64,000 bases of DNA, from the NCBI GenBank assembly GCA_031548435.1, contig JAVBRA010000010.1:1-64000 (forward strand), read 5' to 3'. Position numbers and translations under genes: made by a program. Positions 50,897 to 60,678 of the stretch are shown here, in pieces; the first letter of the stretch is position 1, and each line of letters starts with the position of its first letter. The notes beneath the pieces were generated by a model. The model saw only the letters and a list, made by a program, of their open reading frames with translations. It ran no database searches and was not told where the DNA came from. This DNA comes from JAVBRA01 sp031548435. Its GTDB lineage: Bacteria > Bacteroidota > Bacteroidia > Bacteroidales > Rikenellaceae.

Positions 50897-52144
50897 TCAT
50901 TCGAAACGGATGGTCTTTTCGGGCGAAATGCGCGAAACAATGAGCGTGGGCAGCGTCACCACGGCGGCGATCACGGCGAAAGTGAGCCCGTTCACCAACG
51001 CGATGTGCCCCCAGTTGAAAACGATGGGCACCGTGTCGATGAAGTAGTTGGCCTCATCGAGCTTCATCAAGCGGAACTTTTTCTGCAACAGGCAGATACC
51101 CAACCCGACGGCATTGCCCCAAAACAGCCCGCGGGCGATGATCCGGAACGACCGCAGCACGAAAATCCCCTGCAACGGGCGGTTGCGGATGCCCATGGAC
51201 TTGAGGATGCCGATCATCGAGGTTTTGTCGAGCAGGATGATGAGCATGGCCCCGATCATGTTGAACCCCGACACCAACAGCATGATAATGATAACGATGG
51301 CCACGTTGGTGTCGAGCAGGTTGAGCCAGTCGAAAACGTTCGGGAACCGCTCGCGGATGCTGGTCACCAGCAGCGGTTGGTCGAGTTGGTCGGTATGGAG
51401 GTCGATCAGCGCGGCCACTTTCTGCTGTGTTTGGTCGATGGTTCTGTAGTCGGAGGTACGCACCTCGAATCCCGACACCTGGCCGGCCGACCATCCGTTG
51501 GTGCGTTGCACGGCGCGCAGGTCACCGATGATGGTGATGTCGTCAAGCTCCTGGAGCCCGGTGCTGTATATGCCGGCCACGCGAAACCGTTCGCTCCGCG
51601 GCCGCTGCCGGAAAAACAGCACCTCGAACGCGTCGCCCGGCTTCAGTTTCATCATCCGGGCGATGCTGCGCGAGATCAGCACGTCCCTTTTGCGGGTCGA
51701 GTCGGAGTAATCGAGGATGCTCCCCTCCTTGAGGTTATTGCTGAAGAACGTCCAGTCGAAGTCGCTGCCCACTCCCTTGAACATCACTCCGTGCATCTCG
51801 TCGCGCGTTTTGAGGATGCCGCCCTTGATGGCGTACTGCTGCACGCCGACCACTTCCGGAATGGTGCCGAGCGAGCCGAGGAACGGCTGGTTGGCTCCGA
51901 TGGGCACGGTTTCGAGCGAAGCGTTCGAGTCGAAATTGGTGATGCTCAGGTGCGAGCCGAAGCCCACGATCTTGGCCGAGATTTCGCGCTGGAATCCCTG
52001 CAACACCGAGATGGCCACGATGATAGCGGCGATGCTCACGGCCACGCTGGCCGCGGCGATGCGGATCATGCCCGAGTTGGAGCGTCCGCCCTGCCGGCCT
52101 CCCAGCCGCCGGGCGATGAAGAGGGATATGTTTACTTTTGACAT
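50897..52144 (-). CDS. LolE/FtsX-family ABC transporter permease
   Basis: The protein has 415 residues from MSKVNISLFIARRLGG at 52144; the frame runs open to 52321 but the upstream part is not family-like. One helix near residue 30-50 (I-A-A-A-S-V-A-V-S-I-A-A-I-I-V-A-I-S-V-L-Q-G-F) is followed by a large periplasmic MacB_PCD-type domain (about 55-265). Three C-terminal helices follow (about 275-300, 315-345 and 375-400), the FtsX layout of lipoprotein-releasing LolC/E permeases. It likely pairs with a LolD ATPase encoded elsewhere to move lipoproteins to the outer membrane. Confidence 0.88.
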   Translation of the reverse strand: MSKVNISLFIARRLGGRQGGRSNSGMIRIAAASVAVSIAAIIVAISVLQGFQREISAKIVGFGSHLSITNFDSNASLETVPIGANQPFLGSLGTIPEVVGVQQYAIKGGILKTRDEMHGVMFKGVGSDFDWTFFSNNLKEGSILDYSDSTRKRDVLISRSIARMMKLKPGDAFEVLFFRQRPRSERFRVAGIYSTGLQELDDITIIGDLRAVQRTNGWSAGQVSGFEVRTSDYRTIDQTQQKVAALIDLHTDQLDQPLLVTSIRERFPNVFDWLNLLDTNVAIVIIIMLLVSGFNMIGAMLIILLDKTSMIGILKSMGIRNRPLQGIFVLRSFRIIARGLFWGNAVGLGICLLQKKFRLMKLDEANYFIDTVPIVFNWGHIALVNGLTFAVIAAVVTLPTLIVSRISPEKTIRFE

Positions 52145-52397
52145 GCTGTATGGTGTGCGGCTGCGCGTGTGGCGCGTCGCGAATGCTTTTTTTATTCGGC
52201 TCTCGAAATATTGAGAGCAAAAACGGCCTCTGCCGACGAAACACCCTGCGGATGCGCACCGCCGGGTATTGTCATGCGTCGGAACCTGTGCCCGATCCGG
52301 CGGCAGTGCAAAGTAATGCAAAAATAATTACTTTTGTTGCATGAGCCGTGAATCGAGCCCGATTCTTTTATACTTTCGCGGCTGAAAAAACCAGCGG

Positions 52398-52766
52398 CCG
52401 GAAAGGGCCGGAGTTCCGCCGGGTCACGGCCTGTGGAAGTGCGCCCCGTAAATTCAGCGGTTCGCAAAGCGTCCATGACGCTTTAGTTATGTAAATGCGG
52501 AATGGCCGCAAGCCCGTTCCGCATGCAATCAGCAACCGCTTGGTTCTTCCCGGCTTCGGGCTACCGCCACGCCGCCTTCGGAGGCATGCTCGACGTTTCG
52601 TCCGCCGGGTTCGACTGGACTGCGTCGCCCTCCGGCTCAGGGAACGGGACTCTGCTGCGTTTCGGGCAGACCGGGGTCTGGCCGGGCCACGGTTTCGACC
52701 GCGCATTCGGGTTCCCGGTGCGTTGTCTCCAAGCATTTACGCTCTGCCGCCGGTTTTTTTAAGACA
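52398..52766 (+). pseudogene. 'FPVRCL' domain cassette C with upstream block
   Basis: This is a plus-strand copy of the cassette family seen at 2568-3331. The upstream block (52398-52485) parallels 2950-3045. Here the K-C-G-M-A-A ... C-R-M-like block, F-F-P-A-S-G core and G-F-P-V-R-C-L-Q-A-F-T end are all in one frame (about 52490-52762), unlike cassettes A and B. The core residues align without gaps but differ at most variable positions. There is no signal peptide or promoter. It is probably a remnant or silent cassette; the ~90-bp repeat copy 3 follows directly. Confidence 0.6.
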
Positions 52767-52774
52767 TTACGTAC

Positions 52775-52870
52775 AAAATGAACCTCCCCGCCGCAAGCGG
52801 TTGGGGTTTCATCAAGAATAGCTTCTCGCTTTCTCGCCGCAAGCGGCGGAGAATCTAACCATTAGAGAAA
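52775..52870 (+). repeat. ~90-bp interspersed repeat, copy 3
   Basis: Plus-orientation copy of the family at 3421-3514 and 12850-12935, reading AAAATGAACCTCCCCGCC ... TTTCATCAAGAATAG ... GCAAGCGGCGGAGAATCTAACC-ATTAGAGA. It ends seven bases before the SDR start codon, so it makes up the SDR 5' leader, similar to copy 2 before the antiporter gene. Confidence 0.75.
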
Positions 52871-52876
52871 ACCATT

Positions 52877-53635
52877 ATGAATCAAACAGCCATCATCACC
52901 GGGGCCACCTCGGGCATCGGGCGGGCGGCCGCCGAACGCTTCGCCGCAGAAGGATACAACCTGGTCGTCACCGGCCGCCGCGAGAACCGCCTGAGCGAAG
53001 TGGCCGACCACCTGATCCGCCGGTACGGCGTGCGGGTGCGCAAACTCTGCTTCGACGTGCGCTCGATGGAAGAGACCCTGTCGGCCTTCGGGTCGCTCGA
53101 AGGCGAATGGCGCTCACCCCGGGTGCTGGTGAACAACGCGGGACTGGCCGCCGGGCTCGACTTCGTGAACGAAGGCGACGTGGACGACTGGGAGCGCATG
53201 ATCGACACCAACATCAAGGGGGTGCTGTATGTCACCCGCATCGTGTCGGGCATGATGATCGACGCCGGGCGCGGGCACATCGTCAACATCGGGTCGATCG
53301 CCGGCACGCAAACCTACGAGAAAGGCAATGTGTACTGCGCCTCGAAACACGCCATGCACGCCCTGTCGCAGGGGATGCGCATCGACCTGCTGAAACACGG
53401 CATCCGGGTGACGGAGATCCGCCCGGGGATGGTCGAAACCGAGTTCTCGCTTGTGCGCTTCCACGGCGATGCGGCCAAAGCGGGCAACGTCTACGCAGGA
53501 GTGACACCGCTCTCGGGCGATGACATTGCCGAAGCCATCTGGTGGGTGGTGTCGCTGCCGGCGCACGTCAACATCAACGATTTGGAGATCACTCCCACCC
53601 AGCAGGCCAACGCTTTCTACACTTTCCGGAAGTAG
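52877..53635 (+). CDS. Short-chain dehydrogenase/reductase (YdfG-like)
   Basis: This 252-residue NAD(P)-dependent oxidoreductase has the classical SDR cofactor motif T-G-A-T-S-G-I-G (8-15), N-N-A-G in the central sheet, the catalytic Ser near 140 and Y-x-x-x-K at Tyr153/Lys157 (V-Y-C-A-S-K-H-A). An Arg-rich T-G-R-R-E-N-R segment after strand 2 suggests NADP preference. The family resembles YdfG-type enzymes acting on 3-hydroxy acids or serine; the substrate is not certain. The ~90-bp repeat forms its leader and a strong terminator follows. Confidence 0.9.
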   Translation: MNQTAIITGATSGIGRAAAERFAAEGYNLVVTGRRENRLSEVADHLIRRYGVRVRKLCFDVRSMEETLSAFGSLEGEWRSPRVLVNNAGLAAGLDFVNEGDVDDWERMIDTNIKGVLYVTRIVSGMMIDAGRGHIVNIGSIAGTQTYEKGNVYCASKHAMHALSQGMRIDLLKHGIRVTEIRPGMVETEFSLVRFHGDAAKAGNVYAGVTPLSGDDIAEAIWWVVSLPAHVNINDLEITPTQQANAFYTFRK

Positions 53636-53671
53636 GGGCGATTGAATCGACGGCTATCTTCCATCCATAAA

Positions 53672-53704
53672 AAACGGGAGGCGCTTGTGCGGCGCCTCCC
53701 GTTT
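53672..53704. terminator. Bidirectional terminator between the SDR gene and clpB
   Basis: A perfect 13-base stem (53672-53684 with 53692-53704) with a 7-base loop lies between convergent genes, flanked by A-rich sequence on one side and TTT on the other. Confidence 0.85.
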
Positions 53705-53721
53705 CGCAATCCACGACCGCG

Positions 53722-56313
53722 TTACTTGTTTGAGAACGAGATGAGTCCGCCTGCGGCGTCGACCACCACCGGCACCTCTTTATTGATGCTGCCGGCCAGG
53801 ATCTCTTTCGACAGGTCGTTGACCAGAAACCGTTGCAGGGTGCGCTTCACGGGCCGCGCGCCGAACATCGGGTCGTAACCCTTCTCGGCCAGCAGGTCGA
53901 CGGCCGCGTCGGTGACTTCGAGCGCGATGCCGTTTTCGGCCAGCATCCTGCGGATCGAGTCGATTTGCAGCGTCACGATCTGGCGTATGTCGGCCTGCGA
54001 GAGCGGCGTGAACATGATGATCTCGTCGATGCGGTTCAGGAACTCGGGGCGCATCGATTGCTTCAGCAGGTCGAACACCTCCTGCTTGGTCGACTCGATC
54101 AGCTCGTCCTTGTTGTCCTCGGTCAGGTGTTCGAACCGCTCCATGATCAGGTGCGACCCCATGTTCGAGGTCATGATGACGATGGTGTTGCGGAAGTCGA
54201 CCGTGCGGCCCTTGTTGTCGGTCAGGCGGCCGTCGTCGAGCACCTGCAACAGGATGTTGAACGTGTCGGGGTGCGCCTTCTCAATCTCGTCGAGCAGCAC
54301 CACCGAGTAGGGTTTGCGCCGCACGGCCTCGGTGAGCTGGCCGCCCTCGTCGTAACCGATGTAGCCCGGAGGCGCCCCGATCAGGCGCGACACCGAATGG
54401 CGCTCCTGATACTCGCTCATGTCGATACGGGTCATCATCTCCTGGTCGTTGAACAGGAATTCGGCCAGCGCGCGCGCCAACTCGGTCTTGCCCACGCCGG
54501 TGGTGCCCAGGAAGATGAACGAGCCGATGGGACGCTTGGGGTCTTGCAGTCCGGCGCGCGACCGGCGCACGGCGTCCGACACGGCGGCGATGGCCTCTTT
54601 CTGGCCTACGATCCGCCGGCCGATCTCCTCTTCCATGCGCAGCAGCTTCTCGCGCTCGCTTTGCAGCATGCGGGCAACGGGGATGCCCGTCCATTTCGAC
54701 ACCACGTAAGCGATGTCGTCACTACCCACCTCCTCTTTGATCAGCGCGCCGCCCGCGTTATTGGCCTCGGCCTGCTTCTGGAGTTCGGCGATTTTGGTCT
54801 CGGCCTCGCGGATCTTGCCGTAACGGATCTCGGCCACCAGCCCGTAATCGCCGCGGCGTTCGGCTTCGGCGGCGTCGATCTTCAGCTGTTCGATCGCCTC
54901 TTTCTGTTTCTGGATCTGTTCGAGCGTGGTGCGTTCCTGCTGCCATTTGGCCCTGAGGGCGTTGCGTTTGGTGTTGATCTCCTCGATCTCGCGGGTCAGC
55001 TCTTCGGTGCGTTTGGCGTCGTTTTCGCGCTTGATCGCCTCGCGTTCGATCTCCAGATGGCGGACCTTGCGGTCGAGTTCGTCGATCTCCTCGGGCACGG
55101 AGTTCATTTCCAGCCGCAAACGCGAGGCCGCCTCGTCCACCAGGTCGATGGCCTTGTCGGGCAAAAAGCGCGTGGTGATGTAGCGGTGCGACAACTCGAC
55201 GGCGGCGATGATGGCCTCGTCGCGGATGCGCACCTTGTGATGGTTCTCGTATTTCTCCTTCAGCCCGCGCAGGATCGAGATGGCGTCGGCGGCGGTGGGC
55301 TCGTCGACCATCACCTTCTGGAAACGGCGTTCGAGCGCCTTGTCCTTCTCGAAATACTTCTGATATTCATCCAACGTGGTGGCCCCGATCGTTCTCAACT
55401 CGCCGCGGGCCAGCGCCGGCTTGAGGATGTTGGCGGCATCCATCGCCCCCTCGCCCTTGCCCGCACCCACCAGCGTGTGGATCTCATCGATGAACAGCAG
55501 GATCTCTCCCTCGGACGAGATCACTTCGTTGACAACGGTTTTCAGCCGTTCCTCGAATTCGCCCTTGTACTTGGCCCCGGCCACCAGCGCGCCCATGTCG
55601 AGCGAGAATATCTGTTTCGATTTGAGGTTTTCGGGCACGTCGCCGTCGACAATGCGGTGGGCGATCCCCTCGGCGATGGCCGTTTTGCCCACGCCCGGTT
55701 CGCCCACCAGGATGGGGTTGTTCTTGGTGCGGCGCGAAAGGATCTGCAACACGCGGCGGATCTCCTCGTCGCGGCCGATCACCGGATCGAGCCTGCCTTT
55801 GCGCGCCATGTCGTTGAGATTCAGCGCGTATTTGCCCAGCGCGTCGAATGTCTGGTCGGACGTTTCCGAGTCGACCGTAGCCCCTTTGCGCACCTCTTTG
55901 ATGGCGGCGACGAGCGTTTTCTCGGTGACGCCGCTGTCTTTGAGCAGTTGCGCGGCCGTGTCGCCCGAGGCGACGATGCCCAACAACAGGTGTTCGGGGG
56001 CCACGAATTTGTCGGAAAATTCCTTCAGAAATGTCGCGGCTTTCTGCATCACCCGCGATGCGGCGCCCGAAAGGTACTGTTCGCCGCCGTCGACCCGGGG
56101 CAGCTTGTCGATCTCGCGTTTGACGGCCGAGCGAAGCGAGGCCGCATTGCCCCCGGCCCGGTTGACAAGATAGGTCGAGATGGCATTGTCCTCGACCGTC
56201 AGCGCATCCAGAATGTGCACCGGCTCGATGGCCTGGTTGCCCGCTCCGGCGGCCGACGACATGGCCTGTTGGAGCACTTCCTGCGATTTGATTGTCAGAT
56301 TGTTCGTACTCAT
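53722..56313 (-). CDS. clpB: ATP-dependent chaperone ClpB
   Basis: This 863-residue Hsp100 disaggregase works with DnaK to resolve protein aggregates. It has an N-terminal Clp_N domain (about 1-145), AAA-1 with G-E-P-G-V-G-K-T-A (near 205) and Walker B L-L-F-I-D-E-I-H, and a long coiled-coil middle domain (about 400-530; heptads rich in Glu/Arg/Gln). AAA-2 carries G-T-T-G-V-G-K-T-E (near 605) and V-V-L-L-D-E-I-E-K. The length is the family standard and all ATPase motifs are intact. Monocistronic. Confidence 0.97.
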   Translation of the reverse strand: MSTNNLTIKSQEVLQQAMSSAAGAGNQAIEPVHILDALTVEDNAISTYLVNRAGGNAASLRSAVKREIDKLPRVDGGEQYLSGAASRVMQKAATFLKEFSDKFVAPEHLLLGIVASGDTAAQLLKDSGVTEKTLVAAIKEVRKGATVDSETSDQTFDALGKYALNLNDMARKGRLDPVIGRDEEIRRVLQILSRRTKNNPILVGEPGVGKTAIAEGIAHRIVDGDVPENLKSKQIFSLDMGALVAGAKYKGEFEERLKTVVNEVISSEGEILLFIDEIHTLVGAGKGEGAMDAANILKPALARGELRTIGATTLDEYQKYFEKDKALERRFQKVMVDEPTAADAISILRGLKEKYENHHKVRIRDEAIIAAVELSHRYITTRFLPDKAIDLVDEAASRLRLEMNSVPEEIDELDRKVRHLEIEREAIKRENDAKRTEELTREIEEINTKRNALRAKWQQERTTLEQIQKQKEAIEQLKIDAAEAERRGDYGLVAEIRYGKIREAETKIAELQKQAEANNAGGALIKEEVGSDDIAYVVSKWTGIPVARMLQSEREKLLRMEEEIGRRIVGQKEAIAAVSDAVRRSRAGLQDPKRPIGSFIFLGTTGVGKTELARALAEFLFNDQEMMTRIDMSEYQERHSVSRLIGAPPGYIGYDEGGQLTEAVRRKPYSVVLLDEIEKAHPDTFNILLQVLDDGRLTDNKGRTVDFRNTIVIMTSNMGSHLIMERFEHLTEDNKDELIESTKQEVFDLLKQSMRPEFLNRIDEIIMFTPLSQADIRQIVTLQIDSIRRMLAENGIALEVTDAAVDLLAEKGYDPMFGARPVKRTLQRFLVNDLSKEILAGSINKEVPVVVDAAGGLISFSNK

Positions 56314-56493
56314 ATATTCAGATTTTGATCATTTCGGTTACAGTGTGTGTCCATATCTTTTTCAAATACCTTGCCGTTTAATTGTCATGTCATTTTGTCA
56401 TGCTTGTCCCGTGTGAAAAAGAATCCGAAAAACCGGCGGGACGATGGTTTTATCCGGATTCTTACTTATATTTACAAAAATTATTTTCAACCC

Positions 56494-57582
56494 ATGGAAG
56501 AGAACAAGCGTTATTGCGTTATCATGGCCGGCGGAATCGGAAGCCGCTTCTGGCCCCTGAGCCGGCAATCGAAACCCAAGCAGTTCCTCGATATTCTCGG
56601 CACCGGCCGCACATTCATAAGGCAGACTTACGAACGTTTTGCCAAGACCATTCCGGCCAGCAACTTTCTGGTGGTCACCAGTGTCGAATACAAAGAACAG
56701 GTATTGCACGAACTTCCCGAACTGTCGCCCTCGCAGGTGCTGTGCGAGCCGTTGCGGCGCAATACGGCCCCGTGCATCGCCTATGCTGCTTTCCGCATCT
56801 TCAACGAATGCCATGATGCGTCGATGGTGGTGACCCCGTCCGACCACTTCATCCTGGACGAGGAGATGTTCCGCGAAGTGATGAACGAAGGGTTTCATTT
56901 CGCCGAACAGGGCGACTCGATCGTCACCATCGGCCTCAAGCCCACACGCCCCGAAACCGGCTACGGCTACATTCAGGTCGACAATCAGGCCCCGTCGTGG
57001 CGCGGAGTGCAGAAAGTGAAGATATTCACCGAGAAACCCAATCTCGAAATGGCGAAAGTGTTTGTCGACAGCGGCGAATTTTTCTGGAATTCAGGCATTT
57101 TTATATGGAAGGCCGAAACCATCCTCCGTTCGCTGCACAGGCATCTGCCCGAGATTTACGAGCTGTTCGCCTCGATCGCCGAAGAGTACGGAACCTCGAA
57201 AGAGGCCGAAGGCATCGACACGGTCTACTCGCAGTGCCAGAGCATCTCGATCGACTACGGGGTGATGGAGCGGGCCGACAACGTGTATGTGCGTTGCGGC
57301 GACTTCGGCTGGTCGGACATCGGCACCTGGGGGTCGCTTTACCAGCAGCTGCCCAAGGACAAGCACTACAACGCCTCCAACGGCGACAACGTGTTCTTCT
57401 ACGACTCGTCCGACAACCTGGTGTCGCTGCCCCAGGGCCGCATCGCCGTCATCGAGGGACTGAAAGACTATATCGTGGTGTCCAGCGACGAGGCCCTGCT
57501 CATCTGCCGCAAGGAGAACGAGCAGGAAATCCGCACCTTTGTCGAGGATGTGAAATACAAAAAGGGCAAAGAGTACATATAA
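56494..57582 (+). CDS. manC: Mannose-1-phosphate guanylyltransferase
   Basis: The enzyme makes GDP-mannose from GTP and mannose-1-phosphate, feeding GDP-mannose/GDP-fucose for surface glycans. The 362-residue protein is the short form without the C-terminal phosphomannose-isomerase domain. It has the nucleotidyltransferase signature A-G-G-I-G-S-R-F-W-P-L-S-R-Q-S-K-P-K-Q-F (near residues 13-32), V-V-T-P-S-D-H and F-W-N-S-G-I-F-I-W. The start chosen is MEENKRYCVIMAGG (56494), since the upstream in-frame part is non-coding in character. murF starts seven bases after the stop. Confidence 0.93.
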   Translation: MEENKRYCVIMAGGIGSRFWPLSRQSKPKQFLDILGTGRTFIRQTYERFAKTIPASNFLVVTSVEYKEQVLHELPELSPSQVLCEPLRRNTAPCIAYAAFRIFNECHDASMVVTPSDHFILDEEMFREVMNEGFHFAEQGDSIVTIGLKPTRPETGYGYIQVDNQAPSWRGVQKVKIFTEKPNLEMAKVFVDSGEFFWNSGIFIWKAETILRSLHRHLPEIYELFASIAEEYGTSKEAEGIDTVYSQCQSISIDYGVMERADNVYVRCGDFGWSDIGTWGSLYQQLPKDKHYNASNGDNVFFYDSSDNLVSLPQGRIAVIEGLKDYIVVSSDEALLICRKENEQEIRTFVEDVKYKKGKEYI

Positions 57583-57589
57583 GAGTCCC

Positions 57590-58885
57590 ATGCTTTCGAC
57601 CGAACAACTCTATCAATACTTCCGGCAATACCCCGAGGTGGCCACCGACAGCCGGCGGGTCGGCCCGCAGTCGCTGTTCTTCGCCCTCAAAGGCGAGAAG
57701 GCCGACGGCAACCGTTACGCGGCGGCAGCCCTGGAGCAAGGGGCCGCCTATGCCGTGGTCGACGACCGGGCGGCGGCCGTGTCGGAGCGCTACCTGCTGG
57801 TCGAGGACGTTCTGACGTCCCTGCAAGAGCTGGCCGCCTACCACCGCCTGCAACTCGAAATCCCCATTCTGGCCATCACCGGCAGCAACGGCAAAACCAC
57901 CACCAAAGAGTTGGTGCGGCGCGTGGCGGAGTGCCGGTGGGACAATGTCGGGGCCACGAAAGGCAATTTCAACAACCACATCGGGGTGCCGCTGACGCTG
58001 TTGTCGCTGGAGAGCAGTTGCGAATTCGCCGTCATCGAGATGGGGGCCAACCACTGCGGCGAGATCGCCCGGTTGTGCGAGATCGCCCGGCCCGACTTCG
58101 GCCTGATCACCAACATCGGCAAGTCGCACCTCGAAGGGTTCGGCGGGGAGGAGGGGATCCGGCGCGGCAAGGGCGAGCTGTTCGACTTTCTGGATGAGAA
58201 CGGCGGCACGGCCTTCTACCTCGAAGAGAGCGCCGACTTGCGCGAGATGATCGGCCGGCATAAGAACCTGATCGCCATCCCCTACTCCCCCGCATCAATG
58301 GGATTGGGCATCGTCGCGGCCAATCCGCTGAAGGTGAGGATGCCCCTGCCCGAAGGACAGGAATGCATCATCGAAACCTCGCTCGAAGGCGATTACAACA
58401 TCTACAACGTATCGGCGGCGCTGGCCATCGCGCGTTACTTCGACATCAAAGACTCGCGTTCGATCGCCGCCGTCGAGTCGTATGTGCCCGACAACAACCG
58501 CTCGCAACGCATCGACACGCCCCACAATACCCTCTATATGGATGCCTACAACGCCAACCCGTCGAGCATGGAGGCGTCGTTGCGCAACTTCGCCTCCATC
58601 GACACCCCGCAGCCCAAGACGGCGATTCTGGGCGACATGCTTGAACTGGGCTCCTATTCGGCCGGGGAACATCAGCGCATGGTGCGGCTGGCCAAAGAGT
58701 TGGGGCTGTCCGACGTGCTGTTCACAGGCCCCTTTTTCAACGAGGCGGCGGCAGGATACGGGCACGCCTTCGCCACCACTGCCGAACTGGAAGGGTATCT
58801 GAAAGCCCACCCGGTGAGGGGGCACGCCGTTTTACTGAAAGGTTCGCGCGGAATGCACCTGGAAACCATTGCCGCGTTGCTGTAA
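57590..58885 (+). CDS. murF: UDP-N-acetylmuramoyl-tripeptide--D-alanyl-D-alanine ligase
   Basis: MurF adds D-Ala-D-Ala to UDP-MurNAc-tripeptide, the last cytoplasmic step of the muropeptide precursor. The 431-residue protein has the ATP loop G-S-N-G-K-T-T-T-K (98-106), the E-M-G-A-N-H-C-G-E-I motif, and the C-terminal domain with D-A-Y-N-A-N-P and G-D-M-L-E-L-G. Co-directional with manC with a seven-base gap, so the two form an operon; a strong terminator follows. Confidence 0.95.
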   Translation: MLSTEQLYQYFRQYPEVATDSRRVGPQSLFFALKGEKADGNRYAAAALEQGAAYAVVDDRAAAVSERYLLVEDVLTSLQELAAYHRLQLEIPILAITGSNGKTTTKELVRRVAECRWDNVGATKGNFNNHIGVPLTLLSLESSCEFAVIEMGANHCGEIARLCEIARPDFGLITNIGKSHLEGFGGEEGIRRGKGELFDFLDENGGTAFYLEESADLREMIGRHKNLIAIPYSPASMGLGIVAANPLKVRMPLPEGQECIIETSLEGDYNIYNVSAALAIARYFDIKDSRSIAAVESYVPDNNRSQRIDTPHNTLYMDAYNANPSSMEASLRNFASIDTPQPKTAILGDMLELGSYSAGEHQRMVRLAKELGLSDVLFTGPFFNEAAAGYGHAFATTAELEGYLKAHPVRGHAVLLKGSRGMHLETIAALL

Positions 58886-58908
58886 CCCTTCGCCTGCAAA
58901 CAAAACCG

Positions 58909-58938
58909 CGCCGCTTTCCCATTACCGGGAAAGCGGCG
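58909..58938 (+). terminator. Terminator of manC-murF
   Basis: A perfect 12-base stem (58909-58920 with 58927-58938) with a 6-base loop, followed by TTTGTTTT. The remaining gap to the folC end at 59212 holds short frames without support and no other recognised signal. Confidence 0.85.
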
Positions 58939-59211
58939 TTTGTTTTCTTACTCTGCAATCTCTGTAAGGGTCATGAATCTCTTTCGCCAGCCAACGGGAA
59001 AGGGCTTTTTGCTTTGGCTTTGCCACATTGTTTTTTGGCATTGCCGCAAAAGGGGCCTCCGGCTATTTTGATATCGGGAATCTTGTTTCACACAGGAACA
59101 CCCTGTGAGTGTGCACAATTTCCATGAACGGAACGCCGCGCTCATCAAGCACGACGTGATTTTATCATAAAGAAGGGGCGGATAAGCGCCTCAGAGGCAG
59201 GAGAGAGCGGT

Positions 59212-60510
59212 TTATTCGTTCAGCATGCTCAGCAGATCGGCCACCACGAAACTGCTTCCGCCCACAAACACCATGTCGTCGGGCGAGGCCAGTTCGCAGG
59301 CGCGGGTGTATGCCAGGGCCACGGCGGGACGAGTTTCGCCCTGCAACCCGTATGCGGCGGCCTCGGCAGCCAGTGCGGCCTCGTCTTTGGCGCGCGGCAG
59401 CGATGGCTTGGTGAAGATATACCAGGCTCTCTTGGGCAAAAGAGGCAGGATCTTCGACAGGTCTTTGTCCGACACCACGCCCAGCACCATGAACAGCCGC
59501 GTGCAGCGTTGCCGGGTGATTTGCGCCATCACGTCCCGGATGCCCGCCTCGTTGTGGCCGGTGTCGCACACCACCAGCGGGTGCTCCGACAGTTTTTGCC
59601 AGCGTCCGAGCAGTCCGGTTGCGGCCGCGGCGGTTTCGAATCCCTCTCTTACGGCGTTCTCGGGCACGTCCACCCCGCACGAGCGCAACACATCGATCAG
59701 CGCCAATACCGTCGGGATGTTCTTTTGCTGATAGTCGCCCGCCAGGTCGCAGCGCAGCAGGGTTTCGCCCCCTTCCGCAGACTTGCAGGCATATTCCCGC
59801 CCGCCGTTGCGGATTTCGCCGCCGACGCACCGGTATTCTTTGTCGGCAAAGCGGATGGGCGCTCCGGCGATCGATGCGGCGGCCATGAACACCGGAGCGG
59901 TTTCCGGATCGCTTTCACCGATCACCACCGGCACGCCGGGCTTGATGATCCCCGCTTTTTCGCCGGCGATTTCTTCGAGCGTGCCGCCGAGGAATTGCGT
60001 GTGGTCGTAGCCGATGTTCGTGATCACGCTCGCCAGCGGCGTCACGATGTTCGTGGAGTCGAGCCGCCCGCCCATGCCCGTTTCCAGCACGGCAATGTCG
60101 ACCCCCTGCCGGGCGAACCAGTCGACGGCCATGATGAAGGTGATCTCGAAAAATGACGGACGGACACGCTCGATCAGCGGCAGGTGCCGCCCGACAAACG
60201 CCGCCACCTCGTCCTGCGGCATGGTTTGGCCATTTATCCGTATTCGTTCGCGGAAGTCGGACAGATGGGGCGAGGTGAACAGCCCCACCTTGTACCCGGC
60301 GCGTTGCAGCACCGAGGCCGTGATGTGCGATGTCGATCCTTTGCCGTTCGTCCCGGCGATGTGCACCGAGCGGAATTTGCGGTGAGGGTGGCCGAAGCGT
60401 TCGTCGAGCGCCCGGGTGTTGTCGAGGTTGGCTTTGTACGCCGCCGCCCCGATCTGCTGGAACATCGGTGCGGCGGCGTAGAGGGTTTCGATCGCTTGGT
60501 CGTAGGTCAT
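59212..60510 (-). CDS. folC: Folylpolyglutamate synthase / dihydrofolate synthase
   Basis: This bifunctional Mur-ligase-like enzyme adds glutamate to dihydropteroate and to folate derivatives. The 432-residue protein has an ATP-binding loop H-I-A-G-T-N-G-K-G-S-T-S (about 50-61), the folate-associated F-T-S-P-H-L-S-D-F-R-E-R-I-R-I-N-G segment, E-T-G-M-G-G-R-L-D-S-T-N and a C-terminal domain with V-C-D-T-G-H-N-E-A-G and V-L-G-V-V-S-D-K-D. All fit the family. Monocistronic on the minus strand. Confidence 0.93.
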   Translation of the reverse strand: MTYDQAIETLYAAAPMFQQIGAAAYKANLDNTRALDERFGHPHRKFRSVHIAGTNGKGSTSHITASVLQRAGYKVGLFTSPHLSDFRERIRINGQTMPQDEVAAFVGRHLPLIERVRPSFFEITFIMAVDWFARQGVDIAVLETGMGGRLDSTNIVTPLASVITNIGYDHTQFLGGTLEEIAGEKAGIIKPGVPVVIGESDPETAPVFMAAASIAGAPIRFADKEYRCVGGEIRNGGREYACKSAEGGETLLRCDLAGDYQQKNIPTVLALIDVLRSCGVDVPENAVREGFETAAAATGLLGRWQKLSEHPLVVCDTGHNEAGIRDVMAQITRQRCTRLFMVLGVVSDKDLSKILPLLPKRAWYIFTKPSLPRAKDEAALAAEAAAYGLQGETRPAVALAYTRACELASPDDMVFVGGSSFVVADLLSMLNE

Positions 60511-60678
60511 GCCTTGTTCGGGTTTATGTCTTCAATGGGGTTGTCCTTCTTTCCGCAGGCTGCCATTCCGAGCGCGCGGCAAAAGATATCCGCCACGGCG
60601 AAGCGTATATTGTCACTCTTCGTTTCGCTCAGGCTGACGGCGAAAAGACCGGAATCCGATCAACCCCGGAACATCGAT

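Noticed and set aside
53833..56328. 831-codon plus-strand frame opposite clpB
   Set aside because: Antisense shadow of clpB, with no recognisable motifs; clpB is complete on the other strand.
58948..59148. 66-codon minus-strand frame between murF and folC
   Set aside because: No family resemblance, no promoter, and basic composition like translated non-coding DNA; it follows directly on the murF terminator.
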